Positions 44,054 to 52,825 of a stretch of DNA of 64,000 bases are shown here, piece after piece (within the stretch, counting starts at the first letter, position 1; the number at the start of each line of letters is the position of its first letter). The position numbers and the translations under genes were made by a program. The stretch covers positions 1 to 64,000 of the forward strand of contig CAAGKM010000031.1 of NCBI GenBank assembly GCA_900770395.1, read 5' to 3'. The notes below the pieces were generated by a model. It did not search any database and was not told the DNA's origin. It saw only the letters and a list, made by a program, of their open reading frames with translations. The stretch is from an uncultured Prevotella sp. (lineage in GTDB: Bacteria > Bacteroidota > Bacteroidia > Bacteroidales > Bacteroidaceae).

Positions 44054-44257
44054 TCATATAAATGAAAGAAGTTGTTTACTGACACGAAGCAATATTCCCG
44101 TGTCTATAGTCGGCTTGTCGTAAAGTTTATATGGATTTGTGCGATGATATCCCAGTTGCTCTGCCAACCATACTGTACTCTTGCCCTTTCGTGCCAGCTG
44201 ATCTTTAATACATTTGCCAATGTGTAAAGACATTCTTGTTTTCTGCATCTCTGTCAT
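44054..44257 (-). pseudogene. Small XRE-like regulator, probably frameshifted
   Basis: 67 residues: MTEMQKTRMSLHIGKCIKDQ, then LARKGKSTVWLAEQLGYHRT (helix-turn-helix) and TIDTGILLRVSKQLLSFI. Small Bacteroidales XRE proteins of this kind continue after the last helix with an N-x-FF-x-x-Y-S tail. Here that tail exists in another frame: reading on from the codons for VSK in the shifted frame gives NFFHLYESIVNDG before a stop. So a small indel near 44080 has removed the proper C-terminus. Its start overlaps the PAP2 gene stop by 4 nt (ATGA). Confidence 0.6.
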
Positions 44258-45045
44258 AATTGAGCGTTAAGAGTAATACCAAATGTCTTGGTATCATATT
44301 GAAATGTCGGAATAACAGCGGCTTCGACCGACTGCTTATCCCATCCTAATAGCTTACGCTCCCATGGCAACAGCCAATAGGCTACTCGTGTTGAAAGTAT
44401 TCCGACACCAGCCCCGGCAATAACATCATTTAGCCAATGTCGGTCATTGTATAGACGCAGGAATGCAATACCCGTTGCAAACGCATAAGCCCCAGTACCA
44501 TAAGCATTGCCATACTCCTTTCGTACCAATTCTGCTCCCATAAAAGCAGTTGCAGTGTGTCCTGATGGGAATGAATTATTGGCATTTGAGTCTGGACGTT
44601 TTTCGTTGACTGAAAATTTCGTGGCATTCACGATAATTCCCATGACGCAATAGGCTGTTGCTGTTATAGCAATTCTTTCTTTAAGTTCATGTTTGGTTTT
44701 TATGCCCGTAAAACCAAGACACGTTCCGGCAATTACAGGAAGATATTGAAGTTGGTCGTCAATCCTGAAGCGGCAATCTCCACGCAAGTCCTGAAACGTG
44801 TTACGAAAATCATAATTGACGGATTGCAGCCAACCGTTTGAAACGCCCCAGGCACCTGCGGCAATCATGACAGACGGTACGATTAATTGTTTGACTCGGA
44901 ATTTATGCGATTCCAATAGAACACTATCGGCTGCAGCCTGCTGAGCCGACAAACAACAACAATTACACAGCAACGTGCCAATTAATGCACATCGCTTCAA
45001 AAAGTCGCACCCTGCTATTTGCGGGCACGATTTCCCCTTTCCCAT
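44254..45045 (-). CDS. PAP2 family membrane phosphatase
   Basis: A phosphatidic-acid-phosphatase type 2 protein, 263 residues from the ATG at 45045 (MGKGKSCPQIAGCDFLKRCA); an in-frame ATG at 45099 is possible. The signal-like segment is ALIGTLLCNCCCLSAQQA. The three catalytic motifs are present: KFSVNEKRPDS (KX6RP), NNSFPSGHTATAF (PSGH) and RLYNDRHWLNDVIAGAGVG (the R-x5-H-x3-D motif). Members remove phosphate from undecaprenyl pyrophosphate, lipid A or phosphatidate. Here it is coupled by ATGA to the XRE-like gene, a combination seen elsewhere in the order, so it may be regulated with it. Confidence 0.88.
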   Translation of the reverse strand: MGKGKSCPQIAGCDFLKRCALIGTLLCNCCCLSAQQAAADSVLLESHKFRVKQLIVPSVMIAAGAWGVSNGWLQSVNYDFRNTFQDLRGDCRFRIDDQLQYLPVIAGTCLGFTGIKTKHELKERIAITATAYCVMGIIVNATKFSVNEKRPDSNANNSFPSGHTATAFMGAELVRKEYGNAYGTGAYAFATGIAFLRLYNDRHWLNDVIAGAGVGILSTRVAYWLLPWERKLLGWDKQSVEAAVIPTFQYDTKTFGITLNAQL

Positions 45046-45100
45046 TATCCCACAGATATGCCGGACAACGGTACACGTACAGAAATAAAAAACTTTCATC

Positions 45101-45299
45101 TTTGGTCGTATTTTTGAGTTTCTTTGTTTCTGAAAGTATAATAAAAAAGCAGGCATATCTTCTACACTTGCACTACCAACTCAAGGGAACGACCAAGAAC
45201 CCATACCAGATATTACAAGGCAAAACATACGCCCGCTATGTCTGGACGCATCTGATGCCTGTTTCTCTGGTTACTCTTTTTTTGGTCGTTTTTTGAGTT
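45101..45299. repeat. Direct repeats flanking about 160 bp of unassigned sequence
   Basis: TTTGGTCGTATTTTTGAGTT (45101-45120) recurs as TTTGGTCGTTTTTTGAGTT (45281-45299). Between them I recognise nothing. The remainder of the 45046-45596 gap has two small hairpins (45315-45330 TAGACA/TGTCTA; 45344-45360 GTCTTAT/ATAAGAC), a minus-strand TAACTTTG at 45373-45366 that could serve the PAP2 gene, and the groES control region. Confidence 0.55.
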
Positions 45300-45453
45300 G
45301 AGAAACAAGTTATTTAGACACTCTTGTCTAATCTATGTCTGTTGTCTTATCGAATAAGACGGTTGCAAAGTTACGAAATAATTTTGAACCATAGCTGTTC
45401 GGTTATATGATTTTGTATAAAACACACATTTGTTAACATTCCTTTTAAATTCT

Positions 45454-45486
45454 TGCCAAGATGTCAATGTTGCTGCCAAGATGTCA
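45454..45486 (+). promoter_or_regulatory. Two direct copies of TGCCAAGATGTCA upstream of groES
   Basis: Identical 13-mers at 45454-45466 and 45474-45486, 20 bp apart (about two helical turns), just upstream of the sigma-54-like site. They could be activator or repressor sites. No CIRCE/HrcA operator is present. Confidence 0.55.
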
Positions 45487-45498
45487 GTAAGCGGTGTT

Positions 45499-45514
45499 TG
45501 GCACGGTTTTGGCA
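45499..45514 (+). promoter_or_regulatory. Sigma-54-like promoter of groES-groEL
   Basis: TGGCACGGTTTTGGCA matches the -24/-12 consensus TGGCACG-N4-TTGCA with one mismatch, with the GG and GC dinucleotides 10 bases apart. It lies 82 bases upstream of the groES ATG. No TAnnTTTG housekeeping promoter was found in this stretch. Confidence 0.5.
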
Positions 45515-45596
45515 TTTCTCATTTTCGGTTGCAAGACAGAAATGCAGCTTATATAAATATAATTTAAGGTATAAATAACAAAAAATAAAAGCAATT

Positions 45597-45869
45597 ATGA
45601 ACATCAAACCATTAGCAGACCGCGTGCTGGTATTGCCTGCAGCGGCAGAAGAGAAAATCGGAGGTATTATCATTCCTGATACAGCTAAAGAGAAACCTCT
45701 GCGTGGTATAATCAAGGCTGCCGGCAACGGCACAAAGGACGAGGAGATGATACTGAAGGAGGGCGACGAGGTGCTCTACGGAAAATATTCGGGCACAGAG
45801 ATTGAGCTTGAGGGCACAAAGTATCTCATGATGCGCCAGAGCGACGTGCTTGCAGTGATTGAGAAATAA
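45597..45869 (+). CDS. groES: Co-chaperonin GroES
   Basis: A 90-residue heptameric lid of the GroEL chamber. Family features: IKPLADRVLVLPAAAEEK at the start, the mobile-loop region EEKIGGIIIPDTAKEKP, and the C-terminal VLYGKYSGTEIELEGTKYL with MRQSDVLAVIEK. It lies 64 nt upstream of groEL in the usual order. Confidence 0.97.
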   Translation: MNIKPLADRVLVLPAAAEEKIGGIIIPDTAKEKPLRGIIKAAGNGTKDEEMILKEGDEVLYGKYSGTEIELEGTKYLMMRQSDVLAVIEK

Positions 45870-45933
45870 AACTGCACACAGGGTTTACAGATTGATAAAT
45901 AATTGAGAAAAGATAAAGAAAGGAAATACAACA

Positions 45934-47565
45934 ATGGCTAAAGAATTGAAATTTAATATGGAGGCCCGCGACTTGATGAAGCAGGGCGTCGACCAGCTTG
46001 CTAACGCTGTGAAGGTGACACTCGGCCCTAAGGGACGCAACGTGATTATCGAGAAGAAGTTTGGCGCACCGCAGATTACAAAGGACGGTGTCACAGTGGC
46101 TAAGGAGGTGGAGCTTGAGGATCACTTCGAGAACACCGGCGCTCAGCTGGTGAAGAGCGTTGCCAGCAAGACAGGCGACGATGCAGGCGACGGAACAACA
46201 ACCGCCACCATCCTGGCACAGGCTATCGTGAGCGTTGGTTTGAAGAACGTTACCGCAGGCGCTAACCCGATGGACCTGAAGCGCGGCATCGACAAGGCCG
46301 TGGCTGCCGTTGTGGAGTATATCAAAAACTCTGCCGAGAAGGTTGACGACAACTACGACAAGATTGAGCAGGTGGCAACTGTTTCAGCCAACAACGACCC
46401 GGAGATTGGTAAGCTCATTGCCGACGCTATGCGCAAGGTGAGCAAGGACGGCGTTATCACCATAGAGGAGAGCAAGAGCCGCGACACCTACATCAACGTG
46501 GTGGAGGGTATGCAGTTCGACCGCGGTTATCTGTCGGGCTACTTCGTTACCGACACTGAGAAGATGGAGTGCGTGATGGACAACCCATACATACTGCTCT
46601 ACGACAAGAAGATAAGCAACATCAAGGAGTTTCTGCCTATCCTGCAGCCGGCTGCCGAGAGCGGACGTCCGCTGCTGGTAATAGCCGAGGACGTTGACTC
46701 TGAGGCTCTGACCACACTCGTTGTTAACCGTCTGCGCGGCGGCTTGAAAATCTGCGCTGTCAAGGCTCCCGGCTTCGGCGACCGCCGCAAGGCAATGCTT
46801 GAGGACATCGCCACCCTTACAGGCGGTCTCGTGATAAGCGAGGAGAAGGGCCTGAAGCTTGAGCAGACAACTCTCGACATGCTCGGAACCTGCGAGAAGG
46901 TGAACGTGACAAAAGACAACACCACCATCGTGAACGGTGCAGGAGACAAGCAACTCATTGCTGACCGTGTGCAGGCAATCAAGAACGAGATTGCCGCATC
47001 TACAAGCTCTTACGACAAGGAGAAGTTGCAGGAGCGTCTGGCAAAGATGGCTGGCGGCGTGGCTGTACTCTACGTAGGTGCCAACAGTGAGGTTGAGATG
47101 AAGGAGAAGAAGGACCGTGTTGACGATGCTCTCTGCGCTACACGTGCAGCCATCGAGGAAGGTGTTGTTGCCGGCGGCGGTACGACATATATCCGCGCTC
47201 TCTCTGCACTGAAGGATGTAAAGGGTGTAAATGCCGACGAGCAGACTGGTATCAACATCGTGGAGCGTGCCATTGAGGAGCCTCTGCGTCAGATTGTAAC
47301 CAACGCTGGCGGCGAGGGTGCCGTGGTGGTGCAGAAGGTTCGCGAGGGCGAAGGTGACTTCGGTTACAACGCACGCACCGATGTTTACGAGGATATGCGC
47401 AAGGCTGGTGTAATCGATCCTGCAAAGGTGAGCCGCGTGGCTCTTGAGAACGCAGCCTCTATCGCAGGTCTGTTCCTCACGACCGAGTGTCTCATCGTTG
47501 ACAAGAAGGAGGATGCTCCTACAATGCCAATGGGCGGTGCTCCAGGCATGGGCGGTATGATGTAA
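45934..47565 (+). CDS. groEL: Chaperonin GroEL
   Basis: A 543-residue subunit of the tetradecameric chaperonin. AKELKFNMEARDLMKQGVDQ opens the protein; GDGTTTATILAQAI is the nucleotide site with the catalytic aspartate further on in the equatorial domain (IDKAVAAVVEYIK region, VVAGGGTTYIRAL). The C-terminus has the flexible glycine-methionine tail GGAPGMGGMM. A terminator follows at 47585. Confidence 0.98.
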   Translation: MAKELKFNMEARDLMKQGVDQLANAVKVTLGPKGRNVIIEKKFGAPQITKDGVTVAKEVELEDHFENTGAQLVKSVASKTGDDAGDGTTTATILAQAIVSVGLKNVTAGANPMDLKRGIDKAVAAVVEYIKNSAEKVDDNYDKIEQVATVSANNDPEIGKLIADAMRKVSKDGVITIEESKSRDTYINVVEGMQFDRGYLSGYFVTDTEKMECVMDNPYILLYDKKISNIKEFLPILQPAAESGRPLLVIAEDVDSEALTTLVVNRLRGGLKICAVKAPGFGDRRKAMLEDIATLTGGLVISEEKGLKLEQTTLDMLGTCEKVNVTKDNTTIVNGAGDKQLIADRVQAIKNEIAASTSSYDKEKLQERLAKMAGGVAVLYVGANSEVEMKEKKDRVDDALCATRAAIEEGVVAGGGTTYIRALSALKDVKGVNADEQTGINIVERAIEEPLRQIVTNAGGEGAVVVQKVREGEGDFGYNARTDVYEDMRKAGVIDPAKVSRVALENAASIAGLFLTTECLIVDKKEDAPTMPMGGAPGMGGMM

Positions 47566-47584
47566 TCAGCCAATATAATATAAC

Positions 47585-47627
47585 AATCCCGGTGGCGGAA
47601 GTTCACTTTCCCATCGGGATTTTTTTA
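47585..47627 (+). terminator. Terminator of groES-groEL
   Basis: AATCCCGGTGG (47585-47595) pairs with CCATCGGGATT (47611-47621) followed by a run of T. It lies 20 bases after the groEL stop and just before the next gene's ATG. Confidence 0.85.
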
Positions 47628-47642
47628 TCTTTCAACAGCATT

Positions 47643-48212
47643 ATGAATATCGAAAGCCATCCATTCACACCGTTTCTTCCCAGTAATGCTAAGCTGTTGA
47701 TGCTCGGCACATTTCCTCCGGCACCCAAGCGCTGGTGCATGGAGTTCTATTACCCAAACTTCACCAACGACATGTGGCGCATCATGGGAATCAGCTTCTT
47801 CGGCGACAAGCAGCACTTCGTAGACCAGACGGCAAAGACATACAAGCTGGACGAGATCATAGACTTTCTCAACGAGCGTGGAATTGCGATGTACGACACC
47901 TGTACAAGGATTTGCCGAACAAAGAACACCGCGTCCGACAAAGACCTTGAGGTGGTGGAGACAACCGACCTTGACACCATGCTGCGCCAGTTGCCGCAGT
48001 GTCAGGCGGTGATCACGGCAGGACAGCTTGCCACATCACTGTTTTGCACACACTACAGGATTGCAGAGCCAAAGGTAGGTGATTACTCCGAGTTCACTCT
48101 CGACAACCGCACTCTCCGACTCTACCGCATGCCAAGCTCGTCACGGGCCTATCCGATGAAGACCGAGCTGAAGGCTGAAGCATACAATAAGGTGTTTGAA
48201 TGGCTGTGGTGA
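47643..48212 (+). CDS. Uracil-DNA glycosylase superfamily protein
   Basis: 189 residues from the ATG at 47643; a longer frame would begin inside the groEL terminator. AKLLMLGTFPPAPKRWCMEF contains the G-T-x-P-P active-site strand typical of the DNA-glycosylase superfamily (UDG/Mug-like), followed by YYPN and a later AVITAGQLATSLFCTHY and YRMPSSSRAY (the motif-2-like PSxS segment). It would excise uracil or mismatched bases. The exact family within the superfamily is not clear. It sits only 16 bases past the groEL terminator T-tract. Confidence 0.75.
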   Translation: MNIESHPFTPFLPSNAKLLMLGTFPPAPKRWCMEFYYPNFTNDMWRIMGISFFGDKQHFVDQTAKTYKLDEIIDFLNERGIAMYDTCTRICRTKNTASDKDLEVVETTDLDTMLRQLPQCQAVITAGQLATSLFCTHYRIAEPKVGDYSEFTLDNRTLRLYRMPSSSRAYPMKTELKAEAYNKVFEWLW

Positions 48213-48240
48213 AAGAGCTTGTGATATTGTGATTAAAGAA

Positions 48241-48272
48241 AAGGTCCAGTGACGCTGCTGTCACTGGACCTT
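48241..48272. terminator. Bidirectional terminator between convergent genes
   Basis: AAGGTCCAGTGAC and GTCACTGGACCTT are perfect 13-bp arms around a 6-base loop, between the glycosylase gene (plus) and yebC (minus). Confidence 0.85.
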
Positions 48273-48303
48273 CTGTTATTCAAATCTGTGTTTTGAATAT
48301 TTA

Positions 48304-49038
48304 TTACTCTGCACCCTCTGGCTTCATGTTAGTGTAAACGTTCTGCACGTCATCGAAGTCCTCGAGTTTCTCCACCATCTTGTCGATAGTGGCACGCGCG
48401 TCAACGTCAACATCCTTAAGGTCGTTCGGAACGTAGGTGAACTCACCGCCGACATCCTCGAAGCCCTTTTCCTCAAGGAACTTGTGGATTGCCCCGAAGC
48501 TCTTCGGGTCGCCATAGATGGTGATTGTGCCCTCTTCCTCGTCCTCATCATACTCGTCCTCAACATTGAAGTCGATCAGTTCAAGAATCAGGTCGTCCAT
48601 ATCAACGCCATCCTTCTTCTTGAATGTGAACACACACTTGTGGTCGAAAAGGAATGCGAGGCTTCCCGTTGTGCCGAGGTTACCGTTGAACTTGTTGAAC
48701 ACCGAGCGGACATCACCCACAGTACGTGTGGTGTTGTCGGTCAGGGTGTCAACAAAGATGGCAATACCGTGAGGACCATATCCCTCGTATGTCACTTCCT
48801 TATAGTCGCTGGTGTCCTTGCCCATGGCATTCTTGATAGCACGCTCAATGTTGTCCTTAGGCATGTTCTCACGCTTGCAGGTAACGATTACCGAGCGGAG
48901 CGACGGGTTCATATCAGGATCCGGACCGCCAGCCTTTACAGCAATTGCGATTTGTTTTCCAAGTCGGGTAAAGGTCTTAGCCATGTGTCCCCAACGCTTC
49001 AGTTTTGCAGCTTTACGATATTCAAATGCTCTTCCCAT
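48304..49038 (-). CDS. yebC: YebC/PmpR family protein
   Basis: A 244-residue member of the YebC/TACO1 family. GRAFEYRKAAKLKRWGHMAK is the basic N-terminus; AGGPDPDMNPSLRSVI and RENMPKDNIERAIKNA are family signatures, as is EVTYEGYGPHGIAIFVDTLT. An acidic run (EDEYDEDEEEGT) marks the third domain. Family members have been described both as DNA-binding regulators and as translation factors helping ribosomes at proline-rich stretches. It follows pheT by 70 nt, probably in one transcript. Confidence 0.94.
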   Translation of the reverse strand: MGRAFEYRKAAKLKRWGHMAKTFTRLGKQIAIAVKAGGPDPDMNPSLRSVIVTCKRENMPKDNIERAIKNAMGKDTSDYKEVTYEGYGPHGIAIFVDTLTDNTTRTVGDVRSVFNKFNGNLGTTGSLAFLFDHKCVFTFKKKDGVDMDDLILELIDFNVEDEYDEDEEEGTITIYGDPKSFGAIHKFLEEKGFEDVGGEFTYVPNDLKDVDVDARATIDKMVEKLEDFDDVQNVYTNMKPEGAE

Positions 49039-49108
49039 TGTGTTGTATGTTTTTTATTTTATTCTATGATTTATAATTCTTATTTTATAACTCCTCACTT
49101 CACACTAT

Positions 49109-51571
49109 TTATCTCAGCTCTGCTCCAATCTGCTTTTTGATGTTTGCTATGAGCTTCTGCATTATTGCGTCAATCTGCTTATCGTTCAATGTCTTTGTGT
49201 CGTCCTGAAGGATAAAGTTCACGGCATAGCTCTTCTTGCCTGCAGGCAGGTTCTTGCCCTCATACACATCAAACAGCTCCACACGCTTAAGCAGTTTCTT
49301 CTCGCTCTGGCGTGCCACCTGCTCAATCTGTGCAAACTCAACACTGTTGTCAACAAGCAGGGCGAGGTCGCGGCTCACAGCTGGGTATTTTGCAATCTCT
49401 GTGTACTGAACCACATTCTTGCGCACAGCCTTCATCAATGCGTTCCAAGACAGCTCAGCGTAGAACACAGGCTGGTCGATATCCATTGCCTTGAGCAGTT
49501 TCTTGCTTATGATACCCATCTCAAGAAGCAGCTTGCCGCCACGGTTCTCCACACGGATGCCTGCTGAGAATATATCGTTGTCGCTCTTCTTTCTCACCTG
49601 CATTCCAGGCAGCAGACCGATGCGGCGCAGAATGTTCTCCACGTATGCCTCAAGCTCAAAGAACGTAGCCTCCTCGTCGGCATGTGCCCATGAGCCTTCA
49701 ACGCGCTTGCCCGTGAGCCACAGTCCAAGGTGATAGTCCTCGGTGTATGCCGCCATCGGGTTCTCGTCGTTCTGCTTCTCAGGGTCAAAATGATACACAT
49801 TGCCAAACTCGAAGAAACGGAGGTTTGCCATCTTGCGCTTCACGTTGTGCTCCACGCTCTCAAGACCGCCAAACACGAGCGACTGGCGCATCACGTTGAG
49901 GTCGCTGCTGAGCGGATTCATTATCCTGACGCTGTTATGCTCGGGATAGGCGTTGGCATCGGCATAGTATGCACCCTTGGTGAGCGAATTGCAGAGAATT
50001 TCATTGAAACCGCAGCCCACGAGCTGTTCGCCGATGATGTTCTCCATCTTGTGCTTCTGGTCCTCGGCATCCTTCACCACCAGACAGCTCTTCAACTGTG
50101 TAGGTATCTCCACATTATTATATCCGTATATGCGGAGAATGTCCTCCACCACGTCGCAGGGACGCTGCACGTCAACACGGTATGCAGGAATCTCAAGCTC
50201 CAGAGCATCGTCGGTCTCACCAACGACCGTCATCTCAAGATTGTTGCAGATGTTCTTGATGGTGTCCTTGCCGATGGTCTTGCCGATGATACCGTCCACA
50301 TAGCTGTAGCTGAGAGTCACCTTCGGATTTTCAATCTTTGTGGGATACTCATCACGGATTTCCATCGACACCTTACCGCCTGCCAGTTCCTTGCACATCA
50401 CTGCCGCCTGCTTCAGGGCATAGATTACACCATTGGGGTCGATGCCGCGCTCAAAGCGGAACGAGGCGTCGGTGCTCAGCTGATGACGGCGTGCGCTCTT
50501 GCGAATCCAAGTGGGATGGAAATATGCGCTCTCCAGCACCACGTTCCTGGTTGTCTCGTATGTGCCGCTGCCCTTGCCGCCGAAGATACCGGCGATACAC
50601 ATAGGTTCCTCTGCATTGCAGATGCTGAGGTCGTGGGTGCCGAGCTTATGCTCCTCACCGTCGAGAGTCACAAAGCTTGTGCCCTCGGGCTGGGTGCGCA
50701 CCACAATCTTGTTGCCCTTCACCATGTCGGCATCGAAGCAGTGCATGGGCTGACCGTAAGCCATCATCACATAATTGGTGATGTCAACGATATTGTTGAT
50801 AGGACGTACTCCAACCACGCGCAGCTTGTTCTGCAGCCACTCTGGGCTCTCCTTCACCTCGCAGCCGGTAACCGAGACACAGGCATAACGCTTGCATGCC
50901 TCGGTGTTCTCTATCTCCACGTTGATGTCAAGATCGTGGTTGTCCACCACAAACTTGCTGCAGTCAGGACGGTGCAGACTTGTCTCATAGCCGTTCTGCT
51001 TCAGCCAGGCATACAAGTCGCGTGCCACTCCCCAGTGACTGAGCGCATCGGCACGGTTGGCGGTGATGTCAACCTCAATGAGCCAGTCGCTCTCCAGATT
51101 GTAGTATTCAGCGGCAGGAGTGCCCACCACAGCTGTGTCGGGCAGCACGATAATACCGTCGTGGCTGGTGCCAATACCTATCTCGTCCTCGGCACATATC
51201 ATACCGCAGCTCTCAACGCCACGCAATTTAGATTTTTTAATAACAAATTCCTTGTCGCCGTCATACAAAACACAGCCAAGGTCGGCTACAATTACCTTTT
51301 GACCAGCTGCCACATTAGGCGCGCCACAAACAATTTGTCTGCAAATTTCATTACCCAAGTCAACGGTTGTCACATGCAGGTGGTCAGAGTTCGGGTGCAT
51401 CTCGCAGGTAAGCACCTTGCCCACATACAATCCCTTCAGACCTCCTTTTATACTTTGCACTTCCTCGAGTGCGTCCACTTCAAGACCTGTAGATGTCAGA
51501 GCATCAGCCACCTCCTGTGGCGTGAGGTTGAAGTCTACATATTCTTTAAGCCACTTGTAAGAAATATTCAT
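49109..51571 (-). CDS. pheT: Phenylalanyl-tRNA synthetase beta subunit
   Basis: 820 residues, the standard bacterial length. MNISYKWLKEYVDFNLTPQE opens the protein. An EMAP-like tRNA-binding domain spans about 40-150 (GKVLTCEMHPNSDHLHVTTV). The B3/B4 editing domain (ESAYFHPTWIRKSARRHQLS), B5 domain, and a C-terminal anticodon-binding FDX-ACB domain (YPAVSRDLALLVDNSVEFA) follow. It pairs with PheS, whose gene is not in the window. Confidence 0.97.
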   Translation of the reverse strand: MNISYKWLKEYVDFNLTPQEVADALTSTGLEVDALEEVQSIKGGLKGLYVGKVLTCEMHPNSDHLHVTTVDLGNEICRQIVCGAPNVAAGQKVIVADLGCVLYDGDKEFVIKKSKLRGVESCGMICAEDEIGIGTSHDGIIVLPDTAVVGTPAAEYYNLESDWLIEVDITANRADALSHWGVARDLYAWLKQNGYETSLHRPDCSKFVVDNHDLDINVEIENTEACKRYACVSVTGCEVKESPEWLQNKLRVVGVRPINNIVDITNYVMMAYGQPMHCFDADMVKGNKIVVRTQPEGTSFVTLDGEEHKLGTHDLSICNAEEPMCIAGIFGGKGSGTYETTRNVVLESAYFHPTWIRKSARRHQLSTDASFRFERGIDPNGVIYALKQAAVMCKELAGGKVSMEIRDEYPTKIENPKVTLSYSYVDGIIGKTIGKDTIKNICNNLEMTVVGETDDALELEIPAYRVDVQRPCDVVEDILRIYGYNNVEIPTQLKSCLVVKDAEDQKHKMENIIGEQLVGCGFNEILCNSLTKGAYYADANAYPEHNSVRIMNPLSSDLNVMRQSLVFGGLESVEHNVKRKMANLRFFEFGNVYHFDPEKQNDENPMAAYTEDYHLGLWLTGKRVEGSWAHADEEATFFELEAYVENILRRIGLLPGMQVRKKSDNDIFSAGIRVENRGGKLLLEMGIISKKLLKAMDIDQPVFYAELSWNALMKAVRKNVVQYTEIAKYPAVSRDLALLVDNSVEFAQIEQVARQSEKKLLKRVELFDVYEGKNLPAGKKSYAVNFILQDDTKTLNDKQIDAIMQKLIANIKKQIGAELR

Positions 51572-51604
51572 TTTCCTTATGCTTTATTATTTTCAAATTT
51601 CCTG

Positions 51605-51636
51605 CAAAGTTACCATTTTTTCTTGACATATACAAA
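51605..51636 (-). promoter_or_regulatory. Promoter of pheT-yebC
   Basis: Minus strand TTTG (51636-51633), a 20-bp spacer, TAACTTTG (51612-51605), 33 bases before the pheT ATG. Confidence 0.85.
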
Positions 51637-51655
51637 TTTTTCCAAGCGAAAAACT

Positions 51656-52825
51656 CTATGACATACGTGAGTAAAGATAAAACACCTCATCGGGAGTGAT
51701 TATGCTTGCCAACAGCTCCGAATATGTGCCAAGTTGCACATTATTCAGTCCTATTGCCTCCAGTTTTGTAATGATGTCTGAATATGAATATACTCCAGTA
51801 TCGAACACCACAATATTAGCAACACCTTTCTTAAACACCACATTGTCGACACTGTCATAAACACAGAAGTCAAGTGCCCTCTGCAGTGACATTTCAGAAC
51901 AAACCAGCCTCATTTTCTCGCTCCCTATATATATATAATAAGGAGTAAGTGCACGCTTCATCTCAAGACCAATATTGTGTGCAATCATCCGAGGCACCAT
52001 GCGAAGCATCACAAGCAGAGCCTGCACATAGATGGCAATCTTTATAGGTATCGCCATGAGCCATGACAGTCCGCTGTAGTGTTTTTTGAAGAAAATCAGC
52101 ATGGCATTATAGAACACGTGGACATAGCGGAATGAGCTTTTGTTGGTGCTTTCACCTTTATAATGGATGATGTCCAGCGGCATATACCAGTTCTCATATC
52201 CAGCCTTAAGCAACCGGTAACTCATGTCAATGTCCTCACCATACATGAAGAAATCCTCATCGAGCAGCCCTGCCTTGTGAAGAGCCTCGTGACGCATCAT
52301 GCAGAACGCTCCGCTTATAATCTCTATTCTCTGCGGCGAGTCCCATGGCAAATGACTCATATAATAACGGGAACTAAAGCCCATAAACTTGCGCATTGCC
52401 ACCATCGGTGACGGCAGGGCACGGCGCGACTCTGGAGCCACAGTACCGTTGTCGTTGTACATCCTCACTCCCACTCCACCGGCTTTAGGGTGCTCATCCA
52501 TAAACATCATTGCATCGCGCAGCACGTTCTCCCCCACAATAGTGTCGGGATTGAGCAGCAGCACATACTCACCAACGGTACGCCGGATTGCGACATTGTT
52601 TCCACGGGCAAATCCCAGATTATGGTTGCTCTCTATCAAATTAACCCATGGGAACATCTTGCGGATATAAGCACACGAGCTGTCTTTAGAGTGATTGTCA
52701 ACTACAAAAACCTCGGCATCGATACCCTTAACGGCGCGTTCAACGCTCATCAGGCACTGCGCCACATAGTCCTTGACATTGTAGTTTACAATGACAACTG
52801 AGAGTTTCTTAGTCTTCTGCTCCAT
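51656..52825 (-). CDS. Glycosyltransferase family 2 (rhamnosyltransferase-like)
   Basis: 389 residues from the ATG at 52825 (MEQKTKKLSVVIVNYNVKDY); the longer frame starts at TTG. GT-A motifs: VFVVDNHSKDSSCAYIRKMF, NLGFARGNNVAIR, LLLNPDTIVGENVLRD (DxD-like), IISGAFCMMRHEALHKAGLL and DEDFFMYGEDIDMSYRLLKA. This is the pattern of WcaA/RfbF-like rhamnosyl- and galactosyl-transferases of envelope polysaccharides. A membrane-associated hydrophobic segment lies near 250-290. The start overlaps the upstream membrane-protein gene by 17 nt. Confidence 0.88.
   Translation of the reverse strand: MEQKTKKLSVVIVNYNVKDYVAQCLMSVERAVKGIDAEVFVVDNHSKDSSCAYIRKMFPWVNLIESNHNLGFARGNNVAIRRTVGEYVLLLNPDTIVGENVLRDAMMFMDEHPKAGGVGVRMYNDNGTVAPESRRALPSPMVAMRKFMGFSSRYYMSHLPWDSPQRIEIISGAFCMMRHEALHKAGLLDEDFFMYGEDIDMSYRLLKAGYENWYMPLDIIHYKGESTNKSSFRYVHVFYNAMLIFFKKHYSGLSWLMAIPIKIAIYVQALLVMLRMVPRMIAHNIGLEMKRALTPYYIYIGSEKMRLVCSEMSLQRALDFCVYDSVDNVVFKKGVANIVVFDTGVYSYSDIITKLEAIGLNNVQLGTYSELLASIITPDEVFYLYSRMS

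Noticed and set aside
44985..45296. A 103-codon plus-strand open frame upstream of groES
   Set aside because: It overlaps the PAP2 start region, shows no domain or promoter, and crosses the direct repeats.
49730..51661. A 643-codon plus-strand open frame
   Set aside because: It is wholly antisense to pheT, which has full family motifs; the translated sequence is rich in His/Leu/Val with no domain, as expected of an opposite-strand shadow.
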